Notes: a model not told the origin generated them from the sequence alone. Counted from the first letter of the stretch, positions 16,899-26,290 are shown. The stretch is 36,859 nt of DNA from Deltaproteobacteria bacterium (GCA_019313905.1 JAFDAI010000029.1:1-36859); one strand, 5' to 3'. Made by a program: numbers and translations.

Positions 16899-17453
16899 TT
16901 AGTTTACTATATCAATGGCAATTTTGTCTTTTACACTTATCTTGAACTCGTGCATTCCCAAGACGATTTCATCAAAAAAGTCCCTGTTACTCAGTACTAC
17001 CATGTCGGATGTCACATTCCCATCCCCCTGTTTTAGATTTCCGGCATCGAATATTCCCGACACCACTGTCACTGCCATCTTAGGCACCTCCAGATTGCAT
17101 CTGCCGGAACCGGGAATGTCGAAGGCAAAATCTACACACTCTATCTCGTCCAGCGTTTGTGATATAGTGTGTCCCGCCGCATATAATTTTTCATATGTTA
17201 ATTGAGTCGATTCTCCCAGACCCACAAGGAGTATCTTAGGGGAAGGAATTCGATGATCGGAGCAGATGAGAACCTTTTCCATGAAAGCACCAGTGATCCT
17301 GCCTGCCACGATCAGTTTTGATACCAGACCGTCCAGACGCCAATCCGCAAGACCGCAGTAACCCCTGGGAGGCCTTTCATCGGAAAAAAATCCGAAGGCC
17401 AGACTGTCATATGTCAATATATCCAACGGTTCTGACGATACCTTAATTTGCAT
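16899..17453 (-). CDS. Lone M17 aminopeptidase N-terminal-like domain
   Basis: This protein of about 184 residues resembles only the N-terminal macro-like domain of M17 leucyl aminopeptidases. Matching stretches are GGLVSKLI-like DGLVSKLIVAGRITG, SPKILLVGLGES and LYAAGHTISQTL. The catalytic C-terminal domain with its metal ligands and the NTDAEGR motif is missing, so it cannot be a peptidase by itself. ATG 17453 overlaps the nusB stop by 11 bases and has GGGGAAA just upstream; in-frame codons further up lie inside nusB. Its place between nusB and trkA gives no clear functional clue. A ligand-binding or oligomerisation role is possible. Confidence 0.7.
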   Translation of the reverse strand: MQIKVSSEPLDILTYDSLAFGFFSDERPPRGYCGLADWRLDGLVSKLIVAGRITGAFMEKVLICSDHRIPSPKILLVGLGESTQLTYEKLYAAGHTISQTLDEIECVDFAFDIPGSGRCNLEVPKMAVTVVSGIFDAGNLKQGDGNVTSDMVVLSNRDFFDEIVLGMHEFKISVKDKIAIDIVN

Positions 17454-17862
17454 CTTTTCCCCAGAGCTTCGCATACATAGCATCAAGAATACCATTTATG
17501 AAAGAACCCGAATTATCCGAACCATAATTCTTTCCTATGTCAATCGCCTCGTTCAGGGTCACCTTAGGGGGAATGTCATCGCAGTACAGGAATTCGCAGA
17601 CTGCCATTCTGAGAATGTTTTTGTCCACTATTGACATCCGTTCCAGTGACCAGTGCTCGGAACAATTTGTTATAAGATCATCTATTTCTTTAATGTGACT
17701 CAGGGTGTATCTTATCAACTGTTCGGAGAATTCACCCGCCTCCTGTGATATTCCAAAATTATCCCGGAAAAGCTCTATGGCTTCATCAACGTCAATCTTT
17801 GAAGCATCAACCTGATAGAGAACCTGCAAGGCAATCTCTCTGGCCTTTCTTCTGTGACCCAT
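17443..17862 (-). CDS. nusB: Transcription antitermination factor NusB
   Basis: This 139-residue all-helical protein works with NusE/S10 on boxA RNA in rRNA antitermination. Family marks are GHRRKAREIALQVLYQVD at the start, WSLERMSIVDKNILRMAVCEFL near 86-107, and PPKVTLNEAIDIGKNYGSDNSGSFINGILD near 111-140. Length is normal. It follows ribH closely, the classical ribH-nusB pairing. Confidence 0.96.
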   Translation of the reverse strand: MGHRRKAREIALQVLYQVDASKIDVDEAIELFRDNFGISQEAGEFSEQLIRYTLSHIKEIDDLITNCSEHWSLERMSIVDKNILRMAVCEFLYCDDIPPKVTLNEAIDIGKNYGSDNSGSFINGILDAMYAKLWGKDAN

Positions 17863-17886
17863 TAATCCCTCTGGTTAGAGTAGTGA

Positions 17887-18351
17887 TTACAACAACTTAA
17901 AGAGGTTGGCCATCTCTATGGCTGATATGGCGGCATCCCATCCCTTATTACCCGATTTAGTGCCGGCCCTCTCTATAGCCTGTTCTATCGTGTCGGAAGT
18001 AATGATACCGAAAGCAACCGGCATCTCTGTTTCCAATGTTACAAGCGCGATACCTTTGGATACCTCGGAACTTACATACTCAAAATGAGGCGTGGCACCC
18101 CTTATCACGGCTCCAAGGCATATAATCGCATCAAAGTTGCCGCTCTTTGCAAGCTTTTTTGCCGCGAGTGGTATCTCAAAGGCGCCGGGAACTCTTACGA
18201 TACTGATATCTTTTTCGTTCGCACCCGATCTCTTCAGGGCATCAATTGCCCCTTCTATGAGTTTCCCGCAGATGAAATCATTAAACCGGCTGGCTACTAT
18301 ACCAAACCTGAGTCCTTTGGCAATTATTTCTCCCTCTACGATTTTCGGCAT
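17887..18351 (-). CDS. ribH: 6,7-dimethyl-8-ribityllumazine synthase
   Basis: RibH condenses the ribityl-uracil intermediate with dihydroxybutanone phosphate in the penultimate step of riboflavin synthesis. Motifs: [42 protein letters not shown] (with the catalytic histidine) and [20 protein letters not shown]. From ATG 18351 the protein has 154 residues, the normal length, and GGAG lies seven bases upstream. In-frame codons run back to 18429 but would add an unconserved extension. It lies between ribBA and nusB. Confidence 0.95.
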   Translation of the reverse strand: MPKIVEGEIIAKGLRFGIVASRFNDFICGKLIEGAIDALKRSGANEKDISIVRVPGAFEIPLAAKKLAKSGNFDAIICLGAVIRGATPHFEYVSSEVSKGIALVTLETEMPVAFGIITSDTIEQAIERAGTKSGNKGWDAAISAIEMANLFKLL

Positions 18352-18474
18352 AACAGGTTCTCCATTCATTTCTGACGGCTTCACAAAAAACTGCCCAGTG
18401 ATTTGGCCACAATAGATTCTACGTGTCATGGTTTAAAAAATGACCAGAACCAGACTTTCACGAAACTATCATTG

Positions 18475-19674
18475 TTATATTTCCAATAAATGCCCCATCT
18501 TATTTTTCTTCGTTTTCAGATAGCGAACATTGTCCTTATTCGGCTTGATCTCGATGGGAACCCTCTCTACGACTTTTACACCGTACCCCTCAACTCCCAC
18601 AATCTTTTTGGGATTGTTCGTCATCAAACGCATCTTTCTGACTCCCAGATCAACAAGGATCTGCGCCCCTATTCCGTAATCTCTGAGATCGTTTTTGAAT
18701 CCCAGCTCAAGATTCGCCTCGACGGTATCTCTTCCATTCTCCTGCAGGTGATAGGCCCTTATCTTGTTTGTGAGTCCGATTCCCCTGCCCTCCTGGTGCA
18801 TATACACTATGACGCCTTTTCCTTCTTTGTCCACCATCTCCATGGCTTTGTGAAGCTGATCACCGCAATCACACCGCAGTGAGCCGAAGAGATCTCCGGT
18901 TACGCATTCGGAATGCACCCTGACAAGCACTTCATCTTCAGATTGTATATCACCCTTAACAAGGGCAATATGCTTCATTTCGTCCACATCATTTTCATAG
19001 ACGATGATCCTGAATTCTCCACCGTATTTGGTGGGGAGCGTGGCTTCGGCAACTCTTTTTATAAGGCGCTCATGCTGCATCCTGAAATCTATAAGATCGG
19101 CGACTGTGACAATTTTGATGCCGTGCTTTTCAGCGAAGATTTCGAGGTCAGGCATTCTCGCCATGGAACCATCTTCCTTCATAATCTCGCAGATAACGCC
19201 CGCTGGTTTCAAATACGCCAGCTTGGCCAGATCAACAGAACCCTCGGTCTGTCCAGTCCGAACCAGAACGCCACCCTTCTTTGCCCGTATGGGGAAAACG
19301 TGTCCCGGACTTACCAGATCCTCAGCCTTTGCTTCGTCGGCAACCGCTGCTGATATAGTCGTTGCCCTGTCTTTCGCGGAGATTCCGGTAGTTACTCCCC
19401 TTCTTGCCTCAATGGAAACTGTAAAGGCCGTACCGAACTGGGATCTGTTATTAGTAGTCATCAGTGGAAGGTTTAGCCTGTCTGCAAGCTCATCCGCCAT
19501 GGAAAGGCATATCAAACCCCTGCCATATCTTGCCATAAAGTTGATAGCCTTCGGCGTGATGTGCTGTGCGGCTATGCATAAATCCCCTTCATTCTCTCTG
19601 TCTTCATCGTCAACCAGGATAATCATCTTGCCGTTTTTTATGTCTTCAACGGCTTCATTTATTGTGCTAACCAT
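18475..19674 (-). CDS. ribBA: Bifunctional DHBP synthase / GTP cyclohydrolase II
   Basis: The N-terminal half (residues 1-200) is 3,4-dihydroxy-2-butanone 4-phosphate synthase with DDEDRENEGDL and the GRGLICLSM strand. The C-terminal half is GTP cyclohydrolase II with the zinc cysteines in HSECVTGDLFGSLRCDCGDQLH and the HQEGRGIGLTNKIRAY loop. Together they feed both branches of riboflavin synthesis from ribulose 5-phosphate and GTP. Length of 399 residues is normal for the fusion. The gene is followed by ribH and preceded by ribE. No FMN riboswitch is visible before any rib gene here. Confidence 0.96.
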   Translation of the reverse strand: MVSTINEAVEDIKNGKMIILVDDEDRENEGDLCIAAQHITPKAINFMARYGRGLICLSMADELADRLNLPLMTTNNRSQFGTAFTVSIEARRGVTTGISAKDRATTISAAVADEAKAEDLVSPGHVFPIRAKKGGVLVRTGQTEGSVDLAKLAYLKPAGVICEIMKEDGSMARMPDLEIFAEKHGIKIVTVADLIDFRMQHERLIKRVAEATLPTKYGGEFRIIVYENDVDEMKHIALVKGDIQSEDEVLVRVHSECVTGDLFGSLRCDCGDQLHKAMEMVDKEGKGVIVYMHQEGRGIGLTNKIRAYHLQENGRDTVEANLELGFKNDLRDYGIGAQILVDLGVRKMRLMTNNPKKIVGVEGYGVKVVERVPIEIKPNKDNVRYLKTKKNKMGHLLEI

Positions 19675-19709
19675 TTCTGTTCCTTTTATTCTTAATTATT
19701 TTTTTAGAG

Positions 19710-20345
19710 TTACTTCAAAAATCCATGTTCCGACAGGAACCCTGTATCAATGCCACTGTCGGGATGAATGAACTTCTCTACATATTTCCCCAGGATATCC
19801 GTTTCCACATTGACCTGGTCGCCTGCCTTCTTTAACCTGAGCGTCGTTTCCCAGACAGTATGAGGAATAATATTAACATAAAATCTGTTTTTTTCATATT
19901 TGTTAACCGTAAGGCTGATACCGTCCACGGCAACAGATCCCTTCTGAACAATATACCTGCCCTGCTCTTTCCCTATTTCCACCCCCAATATGATAGAATT
20001 TGACCTCTCCCTTTTTTCGCGGATATCTCCGACACAATCGACATGCCCAAGCACAAAATGTCCGCCAAGAAAAGAATTCAGTTTAAGGGCCTTCTCCAGG
20101 TTGACACTGTCTCCTATCTTCAACGCCCGCAAAGTTGTCTTTGCCAAGGTTTCCGCTGAAACATCCGCGGAAAAACTGCCATCCGCGACTTCAACAACGG
20201 TGAGGCAAGCGCCGCTCACCGCCACGCTGTCGCCTACCTTGATATCACCAAGCCCCATTGATGTGCTTATGCCAAGAAGGACATCCTCTCCCCTTCTGGC
20301 TGTCCTCTTCACAATGCCTACGCTCTCAACAATACCAGTAAACAT
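19710..20345 (-). CDS. ribE: Riboflavin synthase alpha chain
   Basis: The 211-residue protein starts with the family hallmark [10 protein letters not shown] and consists of two tandem lumazine-binding repeats. The first has VAVSGACLTVV and LGGHFVLGHVD. The second has VAVDGISLTVN and a matching C-terminal strand pair. It turns two lumazines into riboflavin. The stop of nrdR and the start ATG overlap by one base (TAATG at 20345), so translation is coupled. The ribD gene, which normally sits between nrdR and ribE in related genomes, is not here. Confidence 0.95.
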   Translation of the reverse strand: MFTGIVESVGIVKRTARRGEDVLLGISTSMGLGDIKVGDSVAVSGACLTVVEVADGSFSADVSAETLAKTTLRALKIGDSVNLEKALKLNSFLGGHFVLGHVDCVGDIREKRERSNSIILGVEIGKEQGRYIVQKGSVAVDGISLTVNKYEKNRFYVNIIPHTVWETTLRLKKAGDQVNVETDILGKYVEKFIHPDSGIDTGFLSEHGFLK

Positions 20346-20803
20346 TATCTTTCCTTTTTGAGAAAGCCCTTCAGCTCATCTATAAATTCATTCACATCCC
20401 TGAATTCCCTGTACACAGACGCGAATCTGACATAGGCCACCCCATCGAGAGCATGAAGCTCCTCCATGATCTTTTCACCTATAACGTGAGTGGGTATCTC
20501 CTTCAACATGGATTCCTGGCACTCCTGCTCAACCCTTTCAACGGTTTCTTCTATAATTTCCATACTGATCGGGCGTTTCTCACACGCCTTTTTTATCCCT
20601 GAAAAGATCTTACCCCTGTCGAAAGACTCTCTCCTTCCATCCTTCTTCACCACCACGGGAAGGACATCTTCAACATATTCGTAGGTGGTGAATCGCTTCT
20701 TGCATTTCAGGCATTCTCTCCTCCTTCGTATCGCGCTGCCGTTTCTGCTTACCCGCGAATCAATAACTTTGTTTTCTGCGTTGGAGCAGAAGGGACAATT
20801 CAT
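20345..20803 (-). CDS. nrdR: Transcriptional repressor NrdR
   Basis: NrdR represses ribonucleotide reductase genes when dATP/ATP levels are high. The N-terminal zinc ribbon has its four cysteines in CPFC and CLKC (residues 3-34), followed by [11 protein letters not shown]. The rest is an ATP-cone: [25 protein letters not shown]. Length of 152 residues is normal. It overlaps comEB by four bases (20800-20803) and ribE by one. A class III reductase gene, a possible target, is at 34204. Confidence 0.96.
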   Translation of the reverse strand: MNCPFCSNAENKVIDSRVSRNGSAIRRRRECLKCKKRFTTYEYVEDVLPVVVKKDGRRESFDRGKIFSGIKKACEKRPISMEIIEETVERVEQECQESMLKEIPTHVIGEKIMEELHALDGVAYVRFASVYREFRDVNEFIDELKGFLKKER

Positions 20804-21258
20804 AGTTTCCTCACCTTTATGCCTGCTTCTTTCAGCATCTCTTCGGCAAGATCGTCGTTGTAGTCATCCTTATAGATGACAGAGGTTATCCCGGAATTTA
20901 TAATCATCTTGGAGCATATTATACACGGGTGGTTAGTACAGTAAATCGTCGCGTCTTTTGTGCTTACACCATGAAGAGCGGCCTGAATGATAGCGTTCTG
21001 CTCGGCGTGAAGGCCCCGGCACAGTTCATGCCGCTCCCCTGACGGGATACCCAACTTATCTCTCAGGCAACCAACCTCTGAACAGTGTCTTATCCCGGTA
21101 GGCGGCCCGTTGTAGCCTGTTGCCAGCATTCGCTTGTCTCTTACAAGGACAGCGCCAACCTTGCGCCTCAGGCATGTGGAACGCCTAGACACAAGCTCAA
21201 CAATGTCCATAAAATATTGGTCCCAGGAAGGACGTCCGGTCTGTGTTTCGGGTTTCAT
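20800..21258 (-). CDS. comEB: dCMP deaminase family protein
   Basis: This 152-residue zinc deaminase is likely to convert dCMP to dUMP for thymidylate synthesis. The zinc and catalytic residues are visible in [10 protein letters not shown] (His and Glu) and [11 protein letters not shown] (two Cys). The [21 protein letters not shown] strand is also typical. It overlaps nrdR by four bases and lies downstream of glyA, a normal arrangement of nucleotide genes in this lineage. The dCMP substrate is inferred from the family. Confidence 0.92.
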   Translation of the reverse strand: MKPETQTGRPSWDQYFMDIVELVSRRSTCLRRKVGAVLVRDKRMLATGYNGPPTGIRHCSEVGCLRDKLGIPSGERHELCRGLHAEQNAIIQAALHGVSTKDATIYCTNHPCIICSKMIINSGITSVIYKDDYNDDLAEEMLKEAGIKVRKL

Positions 21259-21328
21259 ACTCTGCGTTTCCTTATGCCGTTTCCTTCTCTTTGTAGCAGC
21301 TGCTCACCGTAATATCAGGCATATATCC

Positions 21329-22573
21329 CTACATCCGATCCATATAGAGCGGAAATCTTTCACACAGGGAGCCGACTTCTTCTCTGACCTCCTTTATACG
21401 GTCTTCATTATCAACATCATCAATAATGTAGGTTATAAGGTGTGCTATCTTCTTCATTTCATCTTCTTTCATTCCCCTCGTCGTCAGGGCGGGTGTGCCG
21501 ACCCTTATACCGCTGGTGATCATGGGACCCTTTGTGTCAAATGGTATGCCGTTTTTGTTTGTGGTTATACCTGCCCTGTCAAGTGCGGCCTCAACGTCTT
21601 TTCCGGTAACATCTTTGTCGGTAAGATCGATAAGTATAAGGTGATTATCGGTGCCTCCGGAGACGAGGCGAAGTCCTTCGTCTGTCATGGCTTCTGCCAG
21701 GGCTTTGGCGTTTTTCACGATCTGAAGCTGATAATCTCTGAATGCCGGTTCAAGGGCCTCCTTGAATGCCACCGCCTTGGCCGCGATGATATGCATCAGA
21801 GGTCCGCCCTGGCTGCCCGGAAAGACACGACTGTTCAATATTTTGGCAAATTCCTCCCTGCACATGATTAGACCGCCCCTCGGACCGCGCAGTGTTTTGT
21901 GAGTTGTCGATGTGACAAATTCACAAACAGGAACAGGAGATGGGTGCAAATCCGCCACGACAAGGCCAGCTATATGGGCAATATCCGCCATGATAACCGC
22001 TCCGGTCTTGTCCGCTATCTCTCTAAAGGCATTGAAGTCAATGGTTCTTGGATAGGCGCTTGCGCCGACAACAATGATTTTGGGGTTATGTTTTTTAGCC
22101 TGATCTTCGACCTCGTTGAAATCTATGGTTTCCGTCTCTCTGTCCACACCATACGAAACAACGTTATAGAGCCTCCCTGAAAAGTTGACCGGGCTTCCAT
22201 GTGTTAAATGCCCGCCATGGGAAAGATTCATTCCCAGAACAGTGTCGCCGGGCTGGAGCGTGGCGAAATAGACCGCCATATTTGCCTGGCTTCCGGAGTG
22301 CGGCTGGACATTTACATGATCGGCGCCGAAGAGTTTTTTTGCGCGCTCTATGGCAAGGTTCTCCGCGACATCGACAAATTCGCACCCACCGTAGTACCTC
22401 TTCCCAGGATATCCCTCCGCATATTTGTTCGTCATAATGCAACCCTGGGCCTCAAGTACCGCCTTACTTACGAAATTCTCCGAGGCAATGAGTTCAAGTT
22501 TGCCGGATTGCCGCCTGGTTTCATCAAGTATAGCCCGGGCTATCTCCGGATCTCTATCCCGCAAAACGGACAT
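21329..22573 (-). CDS. glyA: Serine hydroxymethyltransferase
   Basis: GlyA is the PLP enzyme that interconverts serine and glycine with transfer of the one-carbon unit to tetrahydrofolate. The PLP lysine is in [14 protein letters not shown], near residue 229. Other marks are [30 protein letters not shown] and [11 protein letters not shown]. Length of 414 residues is normal. Its ATG overlaps the rpiB stop by one base (TAATG). Confidence 0.97.
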   Translation of the reverse strand: MSVLRDRDPEIARAILDETRRQSGKLELIASENFVSKAVLEAQGCIMTNKYAEGYPGKRYYGGCEFVDVAENLAIERAKKLFGADHVNVQPHSGSQANMAVYFATLQPGDTVLGMNLSHGGHLTHGSPVNFSGRLYNVVSYGVDRETETIDFNEVEDQAKKHNPKIIVVGASAYPRTIDFNAFREIADKTGAVIMADIAHIAGLVVADLHPSPVPVCEFVTSTTHKTLRGPRGGLIMCREEFAKILNSRVFPGSQGGPLMHIIAAKAVAFKEALEPAFRDYQLQIVKNAKALAEAMTDEGLRLVSGGTDNHLILIDLTDKDVTGKDVEAALDRAGITTNKNGIPFDTKGPMITSGIRVGTPALTTRGMKEDEMKKIAHLITYIIDDVDNEDRIKEVREEVGSLCERFPLYMDRM

Positions 22574-23007
22574 TATTTATCTTCCCCCTCAATATTTCTT
22601 ATCTTGTCGAGCCGTCTCTCGTGGCGCCCACCCTCAAATTCAGTATTGGACCACACTCTGACAATAGCTGCGGCCGTTTCCACATCCGTGCGTCTTCCGG
22701 CGAGGACTAGTATATTAGCATCGTTATGCATCCTGCTCATGCGGGCCGTTTCGGTGTCCGTACAGAGAGCAGCCCTTACACCGGGAAATTTGTTTGCGAC
22801 TATTGACATGCCCACTCCAGAACCGCAGATCAGAATCCCCCTCTCAAATTCTCCCGAAGAGATCGCACGGGCCACCCTGGCGGCAAAATCGGGATAATCT
22901 ACAGAATTTTCACTGTAAGTACCGACATCCACCATCCCGTCGAAAGATTCTTTGAGCGCTTCTTTTAAATCAAATCCGGCATGATCGGAGCTTATAATGA
23001 TCTTCAA
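22573..23007 (-). CDS. rpiB: Ribose-5-phosphate isomerase B
   Basis: The 144-residue protein belongs to the RpiB/LacAB family that interconverts ribose 5-phosphate and ribulose 5-phosphate. Visible marks are [15 protein letters not shown] (residues 4-18), [23 protein letters not shown] (about 60-82) with the catalytic cysteine region, and [14 protein letters not shown] (about 94-107). It starts 11 bases after fabF and overlaps glyA. Confidence 0.95.
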   Translation of the reverse strand: MKIIISSDHAGFDLKEALKESFDGMVDVGTYSENSVDYPDFAARVARAISSGEFERGILICGSGVGMSIVANKFPGVRAALCTDTETARMSRMHNDANILVLAGRRTDVETAAAIVRVWSNTEFEGGRHERRLDKIRNIEGEDK

Positions 23008-23018
23008 GATGAATTCCC

Positions 23019-24266
23019 TTAACCTTCAAATTTCTTAAACACAATAACCGAATTGACGCCGCCAAATCCAAAGGTGTTTGACATGGCAGCCCTGATTTCC
23101 CTGCGTTGCGCTGTGTGTGGCACATAATCTAGGTCACACTTTGGATCGGGATTATCCAGATTTATCGTCGGAGGCACAATCCCCTCCTGTATGGCCTTGG
23201 CCGAAAAGATGGCTTCAACACCACCTGCGGCGCCCAGCATATGACCAGTCATGGATTTTGTCGAGCTGACGGCAAGTTTCCCGCTGTACCCGCCGAAGAC
23301 CTTTTTTATTGCGTCCGTCTCATATATGTCATTAAGAGATGTTGATGTGCCATGCGCATTTATGTAATCGATATCTGTGGGTTCCATCCCGGCATCCTGC
23401 AGGGCAAGCCGCATGCACCTGACAGCTCCCGCATGCCCCGGGGGCGGTGCCGCCATGTGAAAGGCATCGCTGGTTGATCCTGTCCCGGCAATCTCGGCAT
23501 ATATCCCGGCGCCCCTTTCAAGGGCATGAGACAATTCCTCCAGGATCACTATGCCACATCCCTCGCTTACGATAAAACCGTCCCTGTCCCTGTCGAATGG
23601 CCTGCTTGCCCTTTCCGGTTCCTCATTTCTGACCGATATAGCCCTCATAACGTTGAATCCTGCTATTGAGAGAGGGGTGACGGCCGCCTCCGTACCACCC
23701 GTTATCATAGCGTCCGCGTAACCACAGGCTATGGTTCTGAAGGCGTCACTGATGGCACTGTTGCCCGCGGCGCATGCCGTCACGACGCAACTTATGGGAC
23801 CCTTGGCACCAGACCGTATTGATACATGTCCGGGAGCAAGGTTTGCCAATACCGCCGGAATCGCAAAAGGTGACATCTTTTTCGGTCCCAGGTTGAGGAT
23901 GTTCTCTTTTTCCTTCTCCATGGTGGACAGGCCCCCTATCGCGGAACCCAAGATAACACCCACCCGCTCTTCGTTTCTGTCATCTATCACTAGACCGGAA
24001 TCGCTCAGCGCCATTTCTGAAGCCGCCAGGGCATATACTATAAAATCATCCAGCCTGCGGCGCTCCTTAAAATTTATAAAGGTCAGAGGATCAAAATCTT
24101 TTAATTCGCCCGCTATTTTTGTCTTGAATCCGGTTGTGTCGAACCTGGTAATCTCCGCGATACCGGACATCCCGGAGCATATCCCCTTCCAGGCATCCTC
24201 CAGGCAATTACCCAGAGGACTCACAATACCGAGCCCTGTTATCACAACCCTTCTTCTTGACATCAT
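23019..24266 (-). CDS. fabF: 3-oxoacyl-ACP synthase II
   Basis: This elongating condensing enzyme of type II fatty-acid synthesis has 415 residues. The Cys-His-His triad is visible in [27 protein letters not shown] and [12 protein letters not shown]. The [11 protein letters not shown] end is also typical. Two successive ATG codons (24266 and 24263) could serve. It follows acpP with a two-base gap. FabH, the enzyme that starts the chain, is not encoded in the window. Confidence 0.96.
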   Translation of the reverse strand: MMSRRRVVITGLGIVSPLGNCLEDAWKGICSGMSGIAEITRFDTTGFKTKIAGELKDFDPLTFINFKERRRLDDFIVYALAASEMALSDSGLVIDDRNEERVGVILGSAIGGLSTMEKEKENILNLGPKKMSPFAIPAVLANLAPGHVSIRSGAKGPISCVVTACAAGNSAISDAFRTIACGYADAMITGGTEAAVTPLSIAGFNVMRAISVRNEEPERASRPFDRDRDGFIVSEGCGIVILEELSHALERGAGIYAEIAGTGSTSDAFHMAAPPPGHAGAVRCMRLALQDAGMEPTDIDYINAHGTSTSLNDIYETDAIKKVFGGYSGKLAVSSTKSMTGHMLGAAGGVEAIFSAKAIQEGIVPPTINLDNPDPKCDLDYVPHTAQRREIRAAMSNTFGFGGVNSVIVFKKFEG

Positions 24267-24268
24267 GT

Positions 24269-24508
24269 TTATGGTGTTCTTTCCTTTATATAATCAATAA
24301 TATCCTGAACTGTGCGTATTTTCACCAGATCGTCATCCGATATATCCATACCGAAATTATCCTCCATAGCCATAATCAGTTCCACTATGTCAAGGGAGTC
24401 AGCCCCAAGATCGTCTATAAACGCGGCATCAGGCACACATTCCTCCTCTGTTATGTTCAACTGTTCAATAATAACCTCTTTTACCTTCTTATCAACATCA
24501 ATAGCCAT
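24269..24508 (-). CDS. acpP: Acyl carrier protein
   Basis: The 79-residue acidic protein carries the 4'-phosphopantetheine attachment serine in DLGADSLDIVELIM (Ser38). Length is normal. An AGGAGG ribosome site precedes ATG 24508. It lies between fabG and fabF, its usual place, and shuttles the growing acyl chain between the fatty-acid enzymes. Confidence 0.96.
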   Translation of the reverse strand: MAIDVDKKVKEVIIEQLNITEEECVPDAAFIDDLGADSLDIVELIMAMEDNFGMDISDDDLVKIRTVQDIIDYIKERTP

Positions 24509-24569
24509 TTAGGTTCCTCCTAATTGTATTTCAAATTGTATATCACAATACTTATTATATTACAGGCTC

Positions 24570-25331
24570 TCACATGTAAAGGCCACCATTGACGTGTATC
24601 ACCTGCCCGGTAATATAATCTGCTTTTCCAGAAACCAGAAAAACCACAACATCTGCGACGTCATCCGGTGTGCCCGTTCTCCCCAGTGGTATCTGGTCTA
24701 TTACCTTTTCCCTGTTCTTCTCCCCGATGGATATGGTCATATCGGTTTCAATAAATCCCGGAGCGACGGCGTTGATGCATATATTCCTTGATCCTAATTC
24801 CCTGGCCAGGGATTTCGTCAACCCCACAATTCCCGCTTTAGACGCGGAATAACACACCTGCCCAGCGTTCCCGGATATTGCTACCACCGATGTCATATTG
24901 ACAATCCGCCCCCATCTTTGTTTCATCATGTATCTGGTTGCGGCTCGGCAGCAGTTGAAAACCCCTTTGAGGTTTATGTCTATGAGATTATCCCACTCTT
25001 CAGGCTTTGTTCTTACAAATATACCATCTAAAGTTATACCGGCATTATTTACCAGGATGTCAATTCTTTCTCTTTCCTCCGTTACACCCTTTATGGCATC
25101 CTGAACAGCATCAAAATCCGACACGTCAAAACTCAGCAGACTTCCTCTGCCTCCATGACTTTCCATAATCTCCAGCGTCTCACGGGCCGCTTCTTCATTG
25201 CGTACATAGTTTATGAATGTAAAAGCCCCCGCGCGGGCAAGCGCCACAGCTGTAGCCCTTCCTATCCCCCTCGAACTACCCGTCACCAGTGCTATTTTCC
25301 CATTTAAAGGTTTTTCGTTCGACTTCTCCAT
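24570..25331 (-). CDS. fabG: 3-oxoacyl-ACP reductase
   Basis: This short-chain dehydrogenase of about 253 residues reduces 3-oxoacyl-ACP with NADPH. Motifs in order: cofactor loop GSSRGIGRATA, NNAGIT, catalytic Ser in the VNMTSVVAI strand, and YSASKAGIVGL with the Tyr-x3-Lys pair. ATG 25331 is preferred. The frame is open back to 25406, but that extension runs into the mobile repeat and is unlike the family. Upstream lies the repeat instead of fabD. Confidence 0.95.
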   Translation of the reverse strand: MEKSNEKPLNGKIALVTGSSRGIGRATAVALARAGAFTFINYVRNEEAARETLEIMESHGGRGSLLSFDVSDFDAVQDAIKGVTEERERIDILVNNAGITLDGIFVRTKPEEWDNLIDINLKGVFNCCRAATRYMMKQRWGRIVNMTSVVAISGNAGQVCYSASKAGIVGLTKSLARELGSRNICINAVAPGFIETDMTISIGEKNREKVIDQIPLGRTGTPDDVADVVVFLVSGKADYITGQVIHVNGGLYM

Positions 25332-25365
25332 ATGACCAAATCGCAAAGTTTCAAATGTGCTTTTT

Positions 25366-25371
25366 ATTATA
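25366..25371 (-). promoter_or_regulatory. Possible -10 box at the repeat boundary
   Basis: TATAAT, read on the - strand, straddles the left TA flank of repeat copy 2, about 35 bases before fabG. No matching -35 box is found at 16-18 bp, so this is a candidate only. Confidence 0.3.
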
Positions 25372-25506
25372 CAGATCCAGAAATGAAACAGTTCTTGCAA
25401 GATCAAGGAAGATAAGGATCGCGACTATAGGAACACATTAAAGTATTTTGAGAATTAGAATCCGGCGCAGAAATTGTAAAAAACAGTCATTTCTGGATGG
25501 ACACTA
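25370..25506. mobile_element. MITE-like repeat, copy 2
   Basis: It aligns along its whole length with the repeat at 13907-14051. Shared blocks are ATCCAGAAATGA at the left, TCAAGGAAGA and AGTATTT inside, and GTCATTT with TGGATGG at the right. It is degenerate: the left end has lost the first bases of the inverted end, and an inner block is about five bases shorter. TA flanks both sides. On the right the flanking TA is part of the rpmF stop codon (25504-25506). It separates rpmF from fabG. Confidence 0.72.
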
Positions 25507-25680
25507 TTCAACGGAAATAACCTCACGTCCTCTGTAAGAACCGCAATGAGGACATGCACGGTGGGGCAGTTTCGGTTCACTGCACTGCGGGCATATAGAA
25601 GTGGTAACAGCCGTAAGGGAGTCGTGAGTCCTTCTCTTATTTCTTCTTGTTCTTGAATGTCTATTGGTTGGATTTGCCAT
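25504..25680 (-). CDS. rpmF: Ribosomal protein L32
   Basis: The 58-residue protein has the L32 layout: a basic N-terminus [19 protein letters not shown], then a zinc ribbon with CPQC and CPHC, ending GREVISVE. It is a component of the large ribosomal subunit. The ribosome site GGAAAGG precedes ATG 25680. It directly follows yceD, the standard pair. The TAG stop lies at the TA flank of the mobile repeat, so the element may have supplied the last base of the stop. Confidence 0.93.
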   Translation of the reverse strand: MANPTNRHSRTRRNKRRTHDSLTAVTTSICPQCSEPKLPHRACPHCGSYRGREVISVE

Positions 25681-25687
25681 AATATAA

Positions 25688-26224
25688 CTACCTTTCCTTA
25701 TTCGCCTTAAAATTTTTTAACGCAGCAAATGGACTGCTTATCTGCTGCGTCTTATGATCACACTTTTCTATATTAAGATTTACCCCGCAGACGGGACAAA
25801 GCCCTCTGCAGGAATCATTGCAAAGTGGTTTAACCGGAACCCGGAGTACAACCTGTTCGACTATAATCTGACCAAGATCTATTACGTCACCCTCGTAATA
25901 GTTGTATTCCAGATCCTTATATGTCAGCTCCAGCTCGTCTTCCTTTAGATCATCAGCGGGTGAAAGAACATATTTAAATTCAATCTCTGCAGGAAAGTTA
26001 AATTCCTCCAGGCATCTGCAACACTCAAGCTCAATACCGGCCTTGATTTTGCCCTTGATTGACACATTTTTCAAGACCTTTTCCACAAAACAGCTCACCT
26101 CAATTTTCTGCACGCAAAAACCAGAATCATCGCCTGTCGGCAGGAATCGATGGAACCACTCCTTGCTTTTAGAGAACCGGAGATTCAACCCCTTTTCCGG
26201 AATATTTGAGATGTTGATCTGCAA
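25688..26224 (-). CDS. yceD: DUF177 / YceD family protein
   Basis: The 178-residue protein precedes rpmF almost universally. It has the [16 protein letters not shown] motif (about 73-88) and the C-terminal [13 protein letters not shown] motif (about 139-151), both family marks. DUF177 proteins are linked to 23S rRNA processing or large-subunit assembly in other organisms, without a defined reaction. It is the first gene of the long - strand run. Confidence 0.9.
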   Translation of the reverse strand: MQINISNIPEKGLNLRFSKSKEWFHRFLPTGDDSGFCVQKIEVSCFVEKVLKNVSIKGKIKAGIELECCRCLEEFNFPAEIEFKYVLSPADDLKEDELELTYKDLEYNYYEGDVIDLGQIIVEQVVLRVPVKPLCNDSCRGLCPVCGVNLNIEKCDHKTQQISSPFAALKNFKANKER

Positions 26225-26261
26225 AACTTACCCTGTTAAAAATATGTTCAAAAAAAAGGGA

Positions 26262-26290
26262 AGATAATTACAAATTTGCTCTAATGTCAA
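26262..26290 (-). promoter_or_regulatory. Probable promoter of the yceD-rpmF run
   Basis: On the - strand a perfect TTGACA (26290-26285) lies 17 bp before TTATCT (26267-26262), giving a leader of about 30 bases before ATG 26224. The remaining gap up to the tRNA promoter shows nothing else. Confidence 0.5.
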
